A stretch of 64,000 nt of DNA from Euptelea pleiosperma (lineage: Eukaryota > Streptophyta > Magnoliopsida > Ranunculales > Eupteleaceae): assembly GCA_035048495.1 (NCBI GenBank), contig CM068545.1, forward strand, positions 18,882,741 to 18,946,740. Direction: 5' to 3'. Made by a program: the position numbers and the translations under genes. The notes beneath the pieces were generated by a model that ran no database searches, was not told the DNA's origin, and saw only the letters and a list, made by a program, of their open reading frames with translations. Positions 11,701 through 24,451 of this stretch are shown here, one piece after another. How positions within the stretch are numbered: position 1 is the stretch's first letter; every line of letters starts with the position of its first letter.

Positions 11701-14700
11701 GCATTCTTGGACTTCTGTTTGTTTGAGGAACTGTAGGATGCAGTATGAGATTCAACATCAGATGAATCTGAATTTTGGTCAATCATCTCGTGCATTGTGC
11801 CTGTTCTACATTCCATTCCTTTTTTTCCAAAGTTGGTCGAGGGCAGCTCTACTTCCCGTTTGGTTTGGCACTCAAAATCAGTCTCAATTTCTGAATCCAT
11901 GATGTTAAGTGCATCCATGTAATTGTCTGGCTCACTTCCAACCTCATCAAACTGGTTCTCATCAGAAAGTGATTCTGGTATGTTTACATCATCACACATG
12001 ATATCCTCTGGATCAACATTTACAAGCCTAGCAGCTTCACTCTCCAACCTACTCAGGTCAGAGCTCGCTGGCAGCAACTCTGAAGCTTCAGCCCGGTCCT
12101 CAACAATGTTACCAGACTGTTGATTTGTTGGCTTCACTATTTCCGTCTTTTCATCCCAAGTAACATAGGATGAATTAGGGATACTTTGTTCTTGCAATGA
12201 CCCATTTGGCAAATCATCATCTGCACCTCCATTTTGTTCATTGGGAAGAAAAGAACCAAGTGTACCACTTCCCTGCAGCTTTAATCTTGGAGTCGACAAG
12301 TCATTGTGCTCTTGTTCTTCATGTCGCATGGAAGAACTTACATCAAAAACACATTCAATGTACCCTGACCTGTTTCTTGAATCAAAAGATGTGGATTGAT
12401 CTCCCAGTTCTGATTTCGATCTCATATCAAATGTAGACATAGTCTCCGCAGCAGAACTTTGCCCATAAATATTCGGAGAAGAAAACTGCATTCTGTTAAA
12501 TCAGATTTCACTTATTTGTTAATTTCATCCAGCTGAACATGGAAAAATAATCTGGTTCAAGTTGCTCAAAATCATATAGACCCACGTTAGAATATAATAA
12601 CATTGTTTTCTTTTGTCACAAGAAATACCTGCCGTTGCGCTGGGATATTGAGACAGCATGTGAGACTTCCCCATTCCTCTGCTGTGATCCCTTTTTCTGT
12701 CCATTTAAACATTTTACCATGAAAAAGAGACCTTTAATATGCAGGATAAATGGAAGTAGTAATTGAGCTTGTTCAACTAAAGCACTTGTGTTGCATGGGG
12801 ATATAAAAAAAAAATATGAATAATGTCCCTCTCATTTTCATAAGTTAACTTGTGTTATTTTATTGCATTTCAAAAACTCAGTTCATATGTACTGAAGCAT
12901 TAATGCACATAAGAGAAATAAATTTGAAGAAAATTCATTCAGCTCATCCAAAAAATCCAGAAAGGGCATGAATCCAGCCACCATCTTGTAGAGGGGTCAT
13001 ATTTATATATAGTCCATACTTTTCAAAAACCCAGATCCTTCAAAACAATGATAAACAATGGAACTCTACAGAAGCTACTTTGTTAAACTTTGCAAGGAAC
13101 TTAATCATAGTATCTTGTGTTTTTCCATTCAGTAGATCTATACCTTGCTTTTATGAGCCTTCTTTTCTCTTTGAACTTTCTCAGCATTTACTGGTTCAGA
13201 GCTAGCCAGTGCTCTCTTGAAAAAGGTTGGATCTGAGTATTTCTTTAGACAAGTTCCAGGACCACCAGTATCAAATCTGAGAAGTAAAGCTACAGGTGTT
13301 TAATATCTACCAGTTGGTTAGGACCAAACCCAAAACTTTAATAGTAAATCATACTTGTCAAGCAAGTGTAAACGTGGTGGATCACGGCATTCTTCATAGG
13401 AATCCATAATGAACTGTGGCAAGTCACTGTGGATGAGGTGATTTTGTTCAGTTCGAATATTGGCATGCCAGTCAGAACCTGCAAAGCAACTGCTTTCCAT
13501 CAAGAAATTTAATTGTCTAGATAAGAATTTTAGTAATAACTAATAAGGTAAACTCTACTTAGCAAAAAAAAAGTATTTTCCTTCAAATCAACTTAAAAAT
13601 CATTTCAAAGATAGCTTTACCAATTTTGTACTCGGCCGACTTGAATATTCTAAAATCGGCCAAGTACAATCTCCACTCAAATTAATACTCTTTCTCTGCT
13701 ATTCACTCCATTAAAATTCTATGTAGTTTCTACAGCTTATCCATGATGGAGACTAGGACTCAAAAGGGATGACACAAGGTAGAAGAATGTTAAAAAGGTT
13801 ATAGCGTACGAAAAACTGTTCTTAGTGAGAATGGCAATGATTTATACCAAACAGATTATATCAAACTTACACTTCCCAGAATCAACCCAATTCAACCTGG
13901 CAAAGACTTGAAGTCCAGAGGCATTCCAAAATATTTATGATGAATGTCCGTTGATGGTGAATAAAAGAATCGGTAATTACAGATCACTCCTCCATGCGTA
14001 TACGAATTACTTACAACCACCAAATTCTTTACTAGTGGATATCGTAGCAAGTAACCCCTTCACCCGAAGGATGGACATATAAATGAAGCATGCTCCATAA
14101 TTCTATACCATCCACTTGCTGAAGCAAATCTTTGGAATCGTTCACACATTATGAATCGGGTTTCTGAAAGAATGGTACAATTTTTCCAATTTTTTCTGTT
14201 TGATAAAAAACAATTTTTTCTGCCTTATCTTTAGCCAGATGTTTAAGGAAGAGAAAAAATCCTAAATCTCTCCAATGATATGATACAATCTTCAAGTACC
14301 TTTCTTCTCCTGAATGCCCAACTATTAACTTACTTAAATCACCCTTAATAACGATATTCCCCAAATCCAAACTTAGATATTTTTAAGACCTTGAACGAGA
14401 GGTAGGGCTTTGACTTTGTTAGAGTAGCAAAAACCTAAGAGATCTGAGTACACATTGTAGGAAAATGAGATTTATTGAATAATCTGGATAATCAATTACA
14501 TTGACCTTAATAGGGATAATGACAATAATCTGAACATAGAAAGCAATTAATCCTAATCTAATATTAATTGAATACTAATCAATCCTAATCCTAATATAAT
14601 CTTAATAGATACTAATCAATCCTAAGTGATAATAATCCTAATCTTGACAACTTGGAGAATATGTGATGAGATACATTGATTACAATATGGTGAATCTCGT

Positions 14701-15235
14701 GCACTTTATTACGATGTTTATTTTATCTCTAATACTCTCCCTCAAACTCATGGGGATCGATGATTGTCGTGAGTTTGCTGAAATCTAATGCCTTAAAGAT
14801 TGAATTGTCTTTGAAGAATGTTAACGCCATTTTGAGTATTCCAAGATGATTGAACTACCTTGATGTCAGCGATCATCAATGAAGGAAGGTGGTGGTCAGC
14901 CATAATAGTCCCGCCTGGACTTTTATTTTACTTTTATTCATTTGGTTTAGGATTCCCTGAGAAGAAGAAATCTTAGGTTAAGGTTAGACCAAAACCTGTC
15001 GAATTTTAATCCGAAGTAGATGATGAAGAGGATCAAGCACTATTGGCTCTACTATAAAAGACATATGCCTCATTGGGCTAAGATGTGCGTGGGCATCATT
15101 TTGCCTCACAGGGTTTGGGCTCTATGAGTCCTCAAGTGATGAAGTGTGTGAGCCTCTTCAAGACCTCAAAGGCTTGGGCTTTTAAAAGTCCTCAATCATT
15201 TTTTTATTTTTTATTTTATTATTATTATTTTTCTT

Positions 15236-15272
<37 letters not shown>

Positions 15273-18200
15273 GGTGGTCCTAAGGAATTTTAGTCAGCCA
15301 AGGTCGACGACAAACCAGTGTTGATGTTGATTGATTTGAGCAAGGAAGCAACTATGATGGTTCCTGGAGATGCGCAAAGATTTTTATGGTTGAACGGTGG
15401 TGACTGCACAACAATCTGACCGGAGTGGTCATTCAGCAACTCAAATAGCGAAGAACGGCGGCCAAAAGATGGTCATTGATGCAACATCGTCCTAAACAGA
15501 TCCGAACCATGAAGAGCAATGGCATTGGCGAATATGGTCTGAGCCAAGACGATTCTGATAGTTGTAGACTATATTAACACGAACAAAGCATCAAAGACGA
15601 TGATTCTAAAGGGAGATCTGCGTGGCGGCAATGGTTATGTCCCAAAGAAGTTGAATCAGGCTCGGCGGGTAGTGACACCGCCTGTCGAAAGGACAATGAA
15701 TCAAGAAGGTCGATCAGAATTGCACAAGTCGATGGATGACCCTGTTTGATATTGCGTTGACAACCACTTTACTCTAAAAGCTTAAGCTATTAGAGGGAGG
15801 CATAAAAATGTATATCAAAGGGTCCACGAGTCCTACAGAGGTGGAGTGTCAGCCACATAGCCAAACAACACACTCTAAGAGCACCCCCCCCCTCAGTACT
15901 TTGCCGAGGACTCGAACCCACGACCTACTGGGACCTCCCGCTCTAATACCATGTAGCAAAATGAGATTTATGTAATTATCTGATGATCAATTCCGTTGAC
16001 CTTAATAGGGTTTATATAGATAATGACAATTATCTAAACATAGAAAGCAATTAATCCTAATCTAATATTAATAGACACTAATCAATACTATCCTAATCTA
16101 ATCTTAATAGATACTAATGAATCCTAATTGATTATAATCCCATTCCTGGCAACTTGGAGAATATGTCATGAGATACATCGATTACATTACGGTGTATCTC
16201 ATGCAATTTATTACAATGTTTATTTTATATCTTATACACATGAATAACCTAACCCAATTTATCCTGGAATAAGCCACCAACCCGGAAAGGCCCTGGGGGT
16301 TGCCAAAGTTTATTTGGAGATCACCATCCCTAGGCGAGTGCCACAAAATATGAACAATATATAAGGGTGGGGTTGATAAAGCCACAATTTTCCAACTGCT
16401 TAGGAAATAATTGTAATTTAATCCTCTAAACTCCTTTAGAAGTAATAACCCAATGTATCACTATCAAATTAAAATTTTCGATAATATCAATGGCGCTTGA
16501 GAAAGTTAGAGAAAAATTCTACGATTTCTCTCCTCCCAAACTATGTTACCTCGACACTTCAGAATGGGAACCGTACACGTGTCCAACACTTCACTTTTGG
16601 TGTTTTCTTGTTGTACCCGGTAACATTGCTCCCAAATAACTCGCAATATGGAAAGTAAAGATTATTTCCAAATCAAGTGGCCACACTTCCCAAAAGGTCC
16701 CATTTGCCATTGGGCTATCAAGTTTAAGATGTTAGCGATAAGGATCCAACTAAGCTACATAAGATAGAAGAAGTATCATCAAAACTACATAGCAATCTCA
16801 CAATATTTCCTTTTATGAATAAGAATGGTATAATCATTCCTTTTATAAAAAGGATTTCTCAAAGAATGGTTAATCTTTCCTTCTATATAAGATTCTGAAA
16901 TAATTGCACAATCGTTCCTTTAATATATATGACATTTTTATTTTCGTGGTTTTCAGTGGAATGACTAGGTTACCTAATAGCCATTGATGAGCTATGCAAA
17001 GGATAATATAGGAAACAATTACACTATAATTGTGAAGGAAATTACACTTTGTAATCACCTCAATGTTCCCTATAATGCTGCTCACTTATAAAATCAGTCA
17101 AGCTCCCTAACACATATGCAATAGTAACAGTTGATATTTGGGTTGATAGTGGTAGCAAGCACCTATTACATTCCCTCCAAGAAAATATAAGAACAAAAGG
17201 ATAAAGTTGCCTCAAATTCACAACCACAATTTATGGAAAAACACAAATCAATCAAGAACAATCTTTGGCTTCTTCAACCCAAAACAAAATAAAAAATTGA
17301 ACCAAATTAAGACCAAATAAAATAATAGGTAACTACACAATTCCAGTGTCAAATGAGATAGAAAGAATTTATAAGTATAAGAACAATAATAATAAACCAC
17401 AGAAGGTATACCAGCTGTATAAGAAAAATGTATGTGGTTCGTTTGGGCCAGAACAGCCTTTTCAAGTGGAGGAAGTGCTGCCTCCATTTGTTGTACACGA
17501 ACCATCATTTTATGGCTTCTAGCAGCTGTAGCAATTACTTGCTCCTGTAAATCATGAAAAACCTCTGCTGCAAACCTATAACATGAGGAAGATATCATCT
17601 CAGTAATTGTACTATAATACATAATACATTACAGTAGCATGATCACTTAATATTGAATACCCACAAACACAATTGAAAAAAGAGAGGTGAAGAACACTCC
17701 AAACACTAACTTCCATCATGTTGATCTCCCCTCCTGTAGAAATTTCTCTCAAAGTAGTTTTATTCCCTAATCATCATTAAGGGTAGTTGTAACTTTTATT
17801 ATTTCACAAAACCAATACCAACATCACCACCAATTACCAAGGTTTTAAAATTTGATAAAATTCGGTGAAATTCAACTGAAATTCGCTGAATTTTGAATGA
17901 CCGAATTGAAGTGTACATGTATTAAAAAATTTATAGAAATTTGCTGAATTAATTCGTTTAATTTGAAGCAAATAATAAAAATTTGGCTAATTTCTTGAAG
18001 TTTAGCCTTTTTTAGTACAAAAAATCACCAAATTAATTTGAAGTAAACAATACAAATTCAGCTAATTTCTCGTAGTTTAGTCTTTTTAATAAAAAAAAAT
18101 TGCAAAAAGTTTTACCAACGTTTTGGCAAAAATTCTCCAAACTCTCTAAGTTAGCAAATTTTTACAGAAATTTTCTAAATCAAATTGAACTTCCCCGAAT

Positions 18201-21200
18201 TAATTCCGAATTTTAACTGATGGAAGTTTAATGGGAAGTTGAGGTTTACCGATAAAAAAAAAGGGGAAGTTGAAGTTTAGAACCTTGCCTATTACTGAAG
18301 ATTTAGCTTTCATAACATGTTTTTGTAGGATAAATTCTTGTCCACTAATTTTTCTTAATTGTATGTCTAGGATTGGTCCTGTTACCATCTTCCTTTTTCA
18401 TAGCAAGGAGCTATACTGAGGTTTGAGGATTCATGAATCATCGATGACCCACCTTCAATTTATTGAGACAATTATTTTGGAAGGGGCTTCAGAAATTTAA
18501 ATATAGCATTTAAGATGCATTTTTGGTCTTACAAGATAATCTTGGGGCTTAGGATGTTAGGACTAATTTAAGGAAGAGCCAAGTGCTTAGAGTGGGCGTA
18601 GATGAATCCATTGAAAAATGTGTTTAATCTAGAGCAAGCTCGTAGGGTTCACTTCCTACATTTTTTGCTTTCGTTAAGAGTATATCTGTTAGCAAAGGAA
18701 ATTTTGAATCCAGTGGTGGAAAGGTTCAAGAAGAGGCTAGCACCATGGAAGAAGAATTTCATCTCCTCTGAGGTCGTTTAGTGCATAATAAGAGTATTTC
18801 TCAAACCTATCTTGTATTACATATCTCACTTAATGACATTAGTCTTAGGAGCTAATATATGAGAGACGAACCAAAGGGAGTTCTTGTGGAGCAGTAGAGA
18901 GGTGAGAAGGATGTACATCTTGTGGAGGTTTGTTGTGATATGGATGATTGAAGCAAGTACAAAAATTAGAAATAAAAGGGTGGAATGAGGTGAACGTTTG
19001 GAAATGTTCAATACTTTTTTTAGGAGTTTCCAAGAGAATTAGATTCAAGGTGGGAAGGGTGATTAGGATTCATAATGTATTGATATTTAATATAATAAAG
19101 TGTTTCCAACATCATAAGAGGATAGCTAGTTAGATGAATGCTTCAAGAGGTTAATGGGGAGGTAGAAGGGGTCTTGAGATGAGTTGCTTTGGTGGAATTT
19201 AAAGGATGAAGCAGATGGAGGTTGAGCTTCTTTGGCAGCTTGAGGGAGTTTATGTGGCTCCAGATGGAGACTATGTGAGAATTTGGAAATGCAATCTTAA
19301 AGGTAAGGATTTCTATAACCATTTGATAGAGAAGACTTAGTAGAAGTAGGTTTGAATTTGTTCCGTGGAGACCAACTCATTTTTGGTGGAGGGTGTCTTG
19401 AGGGGTAGAAGCAAATCTCTTCAACTCTCAAAGGTGGGGAGGAGATGGAGGGCAGAGATTTTTCTGTCCAAGACTGAAATTAGTTGGCTTTTCGAGCAAT
19501 TTGTAGCTGTGTTAAGAGTTGAACTTGGCATATCTTTTTGATGTAAAAACCTTATTTCGGGAAAACTTGATGGTGGAATTGAAGACTAATGTTAACGGTA
19601 GGTTCATACGCCTGACGAACTTCACTCCCTATGGTCAGAACAAGGTGTTGATTATTCCAGAGGGTAGGGATGGTTTAGTTTGGAGGGAGGTGGCAAATCT
19701 CTTACAGATGAGCAGCCAATTAGGATCTGCTGCTATCTCGGAGGAGACATCATGCCATGCATCTTGTATATCTCCAATTGCCGGATGGGTCTCGAATGTT
19801 TTGGAAGAGTTGATTTCCAATGGTAGAGCTTTAAGTTTAAAAACCTTTTACCCAAGTTTTGCCCTTGGGGCCTATGGCTGGTGGAATCGAGTGGTGATTT
19901 GTGAAGCTTCGTAGGAAAAACCTTAATAGGCGGACATTTCCATTGTGATGACCGAGTTGTTCAATTCCTCTTCCCTCATTAACCGCGTCCCTTTTGATTG
20001 AAAGACAAAGATCTTGAACACTTTTTGTGCAATTTGAGATCCCTCTTGATTGGTGATATTCGGGTGTCCTTCTCTCTATGGAATCCTAATGTCAACTCCC
20101 TTCATGAGGACCAATTTGCTAGCCCTACTTGGATATGTCTCAGAGGACTCCCTTTCCAACTTTGGTTGCCAGAATCATGGCGTCCATCAGAGAGCTGGCA
20201 GGGGCTTTGAGACGATTGCTGTAGCAACCTCTGATTCCTCCTTCAATGGAGCTAGGATAAAAGTGGAGGCTAGAGCTCCCTATAGCCCTAGATTAGTTCT
20301 TATCTCTTCTAGGGGAGTAATTACCTAGGACTATTGTATTTAGAGGAAAAGGTATTGGTGAATCCACTCAAGCACAGTTCAAGCTGTTAATCATGCAGAT
20401 AGTTTTCGGAGAGGAAATGATCTCGTTGAACGTTTTCAATAGGTTGCAAGGTATGGCAGCAGTGGTCGCTGATGGAGGTGACCTCAAGACGTTAGGTAAT
20501 GAGCTAGTCCGAGGAAGGAGTCAATTTGATCTAGCCGACTCTATGACAGCGGATGCTGGTGTGTCACATTTTGGTTTGTCTAATAAAGCAATTGTGACAA
20601 GTGGTGGGCATGTAGACCGCTCTTGTTTGGGTGTGCCTTTGGAGGGAGCGAAGATCTTTCCTAGCAAAGCTGCAGGTCTTGCAATAGTCAAGGGAGCTGT
20701 TCGATGTGAAACGTGTAACAAGGGGATCAATCAAGTAGGTGGTAGGCAGGAGAGCTTGTACAAGGACCGCACAACTGGCAGCTTTCAAATTAAAGCTAGC
20801 AGATGTAGGCAGGAAGGGGAGTTCATTCTCTTTCGTGTGTAAGACTCGTTACTTCTTTCATAGTTTACTTAAAGCCCTTAAAGAGAATATCATTCGGTGG
20901 AATCGAGAGGAGTTAGAGAGAGTGGATTTGAAGCTCAAGACTATCCTTGAGGAGATAGCTATTATAGATAGGAAGGAAGAGGAAGAGGACATTAAAACTA
21001 AAGATAGGCATAAAAGAGTGTCTCTCAAAGGAGAATACCAATATTGGGCATAAATGGAGGAAGTGAGTTGGAGACTAAAAATCTAGGGTGAGATGGTTGA
21101 AGGAGGGAGATAGCAACACAAGGTCTTTTCATTAGATTGCCAATGCCCGTAGGAGGAGAAATTACATATCCGGTCTTCAAATTGATGGAGTTCGTTTGGT

Positions 21201-23496
21201 GGGCTATTGCTCTAGGTTCTATATGGAGTCTCACTCTTACAGTCCATCGCTTGATGGTATTCTTCTTTACTACATCTCCTCAGATTAGAGCAAGTGGTTG
21301 GAGAGGCCGTTTGAAGAAGATGAGATCATGGGTGCTATCAAATCTTTGGAAGGCGATAAAGCTCTAGGTCCTGATGGCTTTTCCTTGGCCTTCTTCAGTC
21401 AATACTGAGAGGTGGTGGGTAGAGACTTCATGAGGGTGGTGTTGGAGTTCCAACATGAAGCATATCTAGATTTTTCTCTAATAGTACCTTCATTTCGTTG
21501 ATTCCCAAGAGACAAGAGGCATATGACATTTCAGATTACAAGCCTATTAGCCGTGTGGGCAGCGTGTATAAGATTTTGGCTAAGACTCTCGCTTCTCAGC
21601 TTCGCGAGGTGTTAGGGTCAATTATTTCTCCAACCCAAGGTGCCTTTATTAGGGGGAGACAAATCTTAGATGGGGTTCTTGTGGCTAATGAGTGCATCAT
21701 TATAATAGGTCTAGTGTTCTTGGAGTGGTGTGCAAGATTGACATTGAAAAGGAGTACGACCATGTCAATTAGGGTTTCCTTGACTACATTTTCGAGAGGA
21801 TGAGTTTTGGGGGCAAGGTGGAGGTATTGGATTTGGAAGTATATTTCTTTGGCTTCCTTTTAATTTTGGTTTACAGTGGTGGTTGAAGCTTTAGAAAGGA
21901 TTATATCTAAGGCAGTGGATGGCGGTGCATTGGAGGGCTTTGGGGTGGGAGATGGAGAGGTGTTTGTTTCGTATTTTCAGTTTACAGAAGATACATTGCT
22001 CTTTTGGGGGGCCTCCCATGCTCAATTGTTTTTTCTTTTCTTGAGATGTTTACTTTATTGTTTTAAAGCTATTTTAGGTCTTCACATTAACTTGACAAAG
22101 AGAAAAGTTTACAAGGTTAGCATTGTAGAGGACATTTCTGAATTGTGAGCAACTTGGTTGCAATGTGGACAGCTTTCCTTCTTTGTATCTTGGTTTGCCT
22201 CTTGTTGCAAGCTATAGGTCCAAGGCCTTATGGGACCCAGTATTGGAAAGAATGAATTGAAAGCTGTCTTCATGGTAGGCAGACTAATTGTCAAAGGGTG
22301 GTAAGATGGTCCTTGTCAAAAGCACCCTTTCTAGTTTGCTAATCTATTTCCTTTAACTTTTCACTATATCTATGTGTGTGGTGAAGAGTTTGGAGAAGTT
22401 GACACTAATCAAAAAAAGTTTGAAGAAGTTGATCCAAGATATTTTGTGGAACGATAGAGTGGGTTGCTCCAAATACCCCCTCGTTAAGTGGAGGTGGTGT
22501 GTTCTCCAAAGAGTAGGGCAGTTTGGGCGTTAAGAATTTGAAAACAATGACTACAGGTAATTTAGGTAAGTGGTTATGGTGATTCAGAGTAGATTTGGAT
22601 AGTCTTTGGAAGTGTGTGGTTGTTGCATTGTGAATGTTAGAACTTTAACCCTTATCAGGATGATTGCTAAAAAGTAAAAGTAATTCTCGAGGCCAACCAA
22701 CTTACAAAAAAAAATGTGGCCTCCATTCACCAATTTTGTTGCCACATTACAAGGCACATCATTTTATCTTCTAACGGGTAGGGTTCTCCGCCCAATGAAC
22801 TAGTCATTAATTTCTCATATTCTGCGGATTCCAGCATTAGTAACCCCTTTAGCCTTAATCAAGTCTTGTACACACAATGGGAGCACACTTGAACTTTAGG
22901 AGGATCTCCTCATTTGTGAATTCAATTATGAGGGTAAAAAGAAATGAGAGCATTCTCCCTCTCTCAGTTTGAGCTTTTAGGGGTGGTCTCTATCGGTATA
23001 TGTGACCTAATGGACACAGATTTGTAGAGACATTCAACTGTCTCAAAAGTTTTGTGTGTTTTGGACCACACTTTCTAATGATTCTTCAAGCTTAATTCTG
23101 AACAGTGTGGCAAAGGAAATTCAAACTGCTTGGTTAATGACTGGACAGCATGTTTTGTACCACAAGGGCCACTACCTGGACCTACAGGAAGAGATAGTCA
23201 TTTGTTGTTGAGAGTGGAACATTTCAATTTAGCTTAAGACCTCTGACTTTCTGATCAATAGGGCAGATAAATTATTAGCGAAGTGAGAACCCTCAATGTC
23301 ATTCATCGAATTGACAAATGGGAGATCATGATAACCACTCACCCTCCTACCCAGCCCTGTTTTCATCAGATTTGTTTGGAATTGATAAATCAATATGGAC
23401 TTGAATACAAGACAACCTGGACACAGAGTAAAAAAAAAAAACCATCGACACTATAAAGTAAATTAGGGTTTTGAGATAGGAAGAGGAAGGAGAAGA

Positions 23497-23536
<40 letters not shown>

Positions 23537-24451
23537 GGAAGTCGAACTAGTGCCTTGAACTTACAGTTATCGACCCTCACAATTATTATACATACTAATG
23601 TTGTGATAAAGATAAAAGAATAGAAGTACTCATGTGTTAAATTAACAGACATAAAGTAGCTCTGCCACAGAAGTGTAAGGTTGAGAGCAGATCTATAAGC
23701 CGAGGCAGCATCCCCAATATAATTTTATTACAGATGAAACAAACTCCATTTGTCATATAGAATCCAATAATCTAAATTATGAATCAGGCTCCCATAAAAC
23801 CTTAGTATTCATATCTACAATGGTAGCACCTCATGTCCATTTTCACATTGAAACCTGAAGATCCCATTAAAAGCATTAGAAATGATTTACTCATCTGGTT
23901 TCCATTACGACTCATTCCTTATCGATTAATGATCACAATATCAAGATGATTGAAATAGAGAATTCTTGTGTAGGCTAGAATCTATGGAGAAAAAAGAATG
24001 TCAGTATAAAAAAAAAAGACTTCTCATTGCAACAGTTGATTGCATGGCCTACAGCAAAAACTTAAAACTAGCTCAATCTACAAATGAATTCCCAACCAAA
24101 AAATTCTCAACAAGCGATCCCCAAAATCCAGCAATTCAAATTCGAATTCAACTGATTTCCGCATTATTACAAGAAATTAAAGACTGAGGACTTCACATTG
24201 CTAATAAAAAAACAGAACTGAAAAATTCGAGAAAATAAGTGGAAGAAACGAGAAGAAGAAACAAACAAAAAAGAAAAAAAGAAAAAGGAAAACTCACTCA
24301 GCTAGATCTCCTAACTGTCGCAAGATCCCAACGAGTCCTGCAACTGCAACTCCATCGAGAAGAGCTTTGGGATCGTCTTTGTTCGCTGTTTTGTAGAGCT
24401 CTGGAGCTCCCAAGCCGTACTCGTTCCGGACTTCAACCCGAACCAAAGGCA

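Larger units (their letters stand above)
14456..16236 (-). mobile_element. Non-autonomous Copia-like LTR element in SCAR intron 2
   Basis: Direct LTRs 14456-14734 and 15952-16236 share blocks such as AGCAATTAATCCTAATCTAA and CAACTTGGAGAATATGT. The 5-bp flanks are identical (CACAT, 14451-14455 and 16237-16241). Read on minus, the PBS (TGGTATTAGAGC, 15940-15951) directly follows the right LTR, and a purine-rich tract (GAGGGAGAG) precedes the left LTR. LTR ends are TA..CA rather than TG..CA. The 1.2-kb interior has no gag or pol, so the element is defective and needed helper proteins. It lies in the same orientation as the SCAR gene. Confidence 0.85.

Noticed and set aside
9812..12436. Plus-strand open frames across the large SCAR exon
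   Set aside because: They are shadows of the minus-strand coding exon; none resembles a known protein.
20393..20842. 149-codon plus-strand open frame as a gene
   Set aside because: It lies between ORF1-like and RT-like pieces of the degenerate LINE and inside a SCAR intron; best read as the LINE ORF1 tail or spacer.
22651..23340. RNase H domain of the intron-1 LINE
   Set aside because: Only scattered residues match; the catalytic residues cannot be placed.
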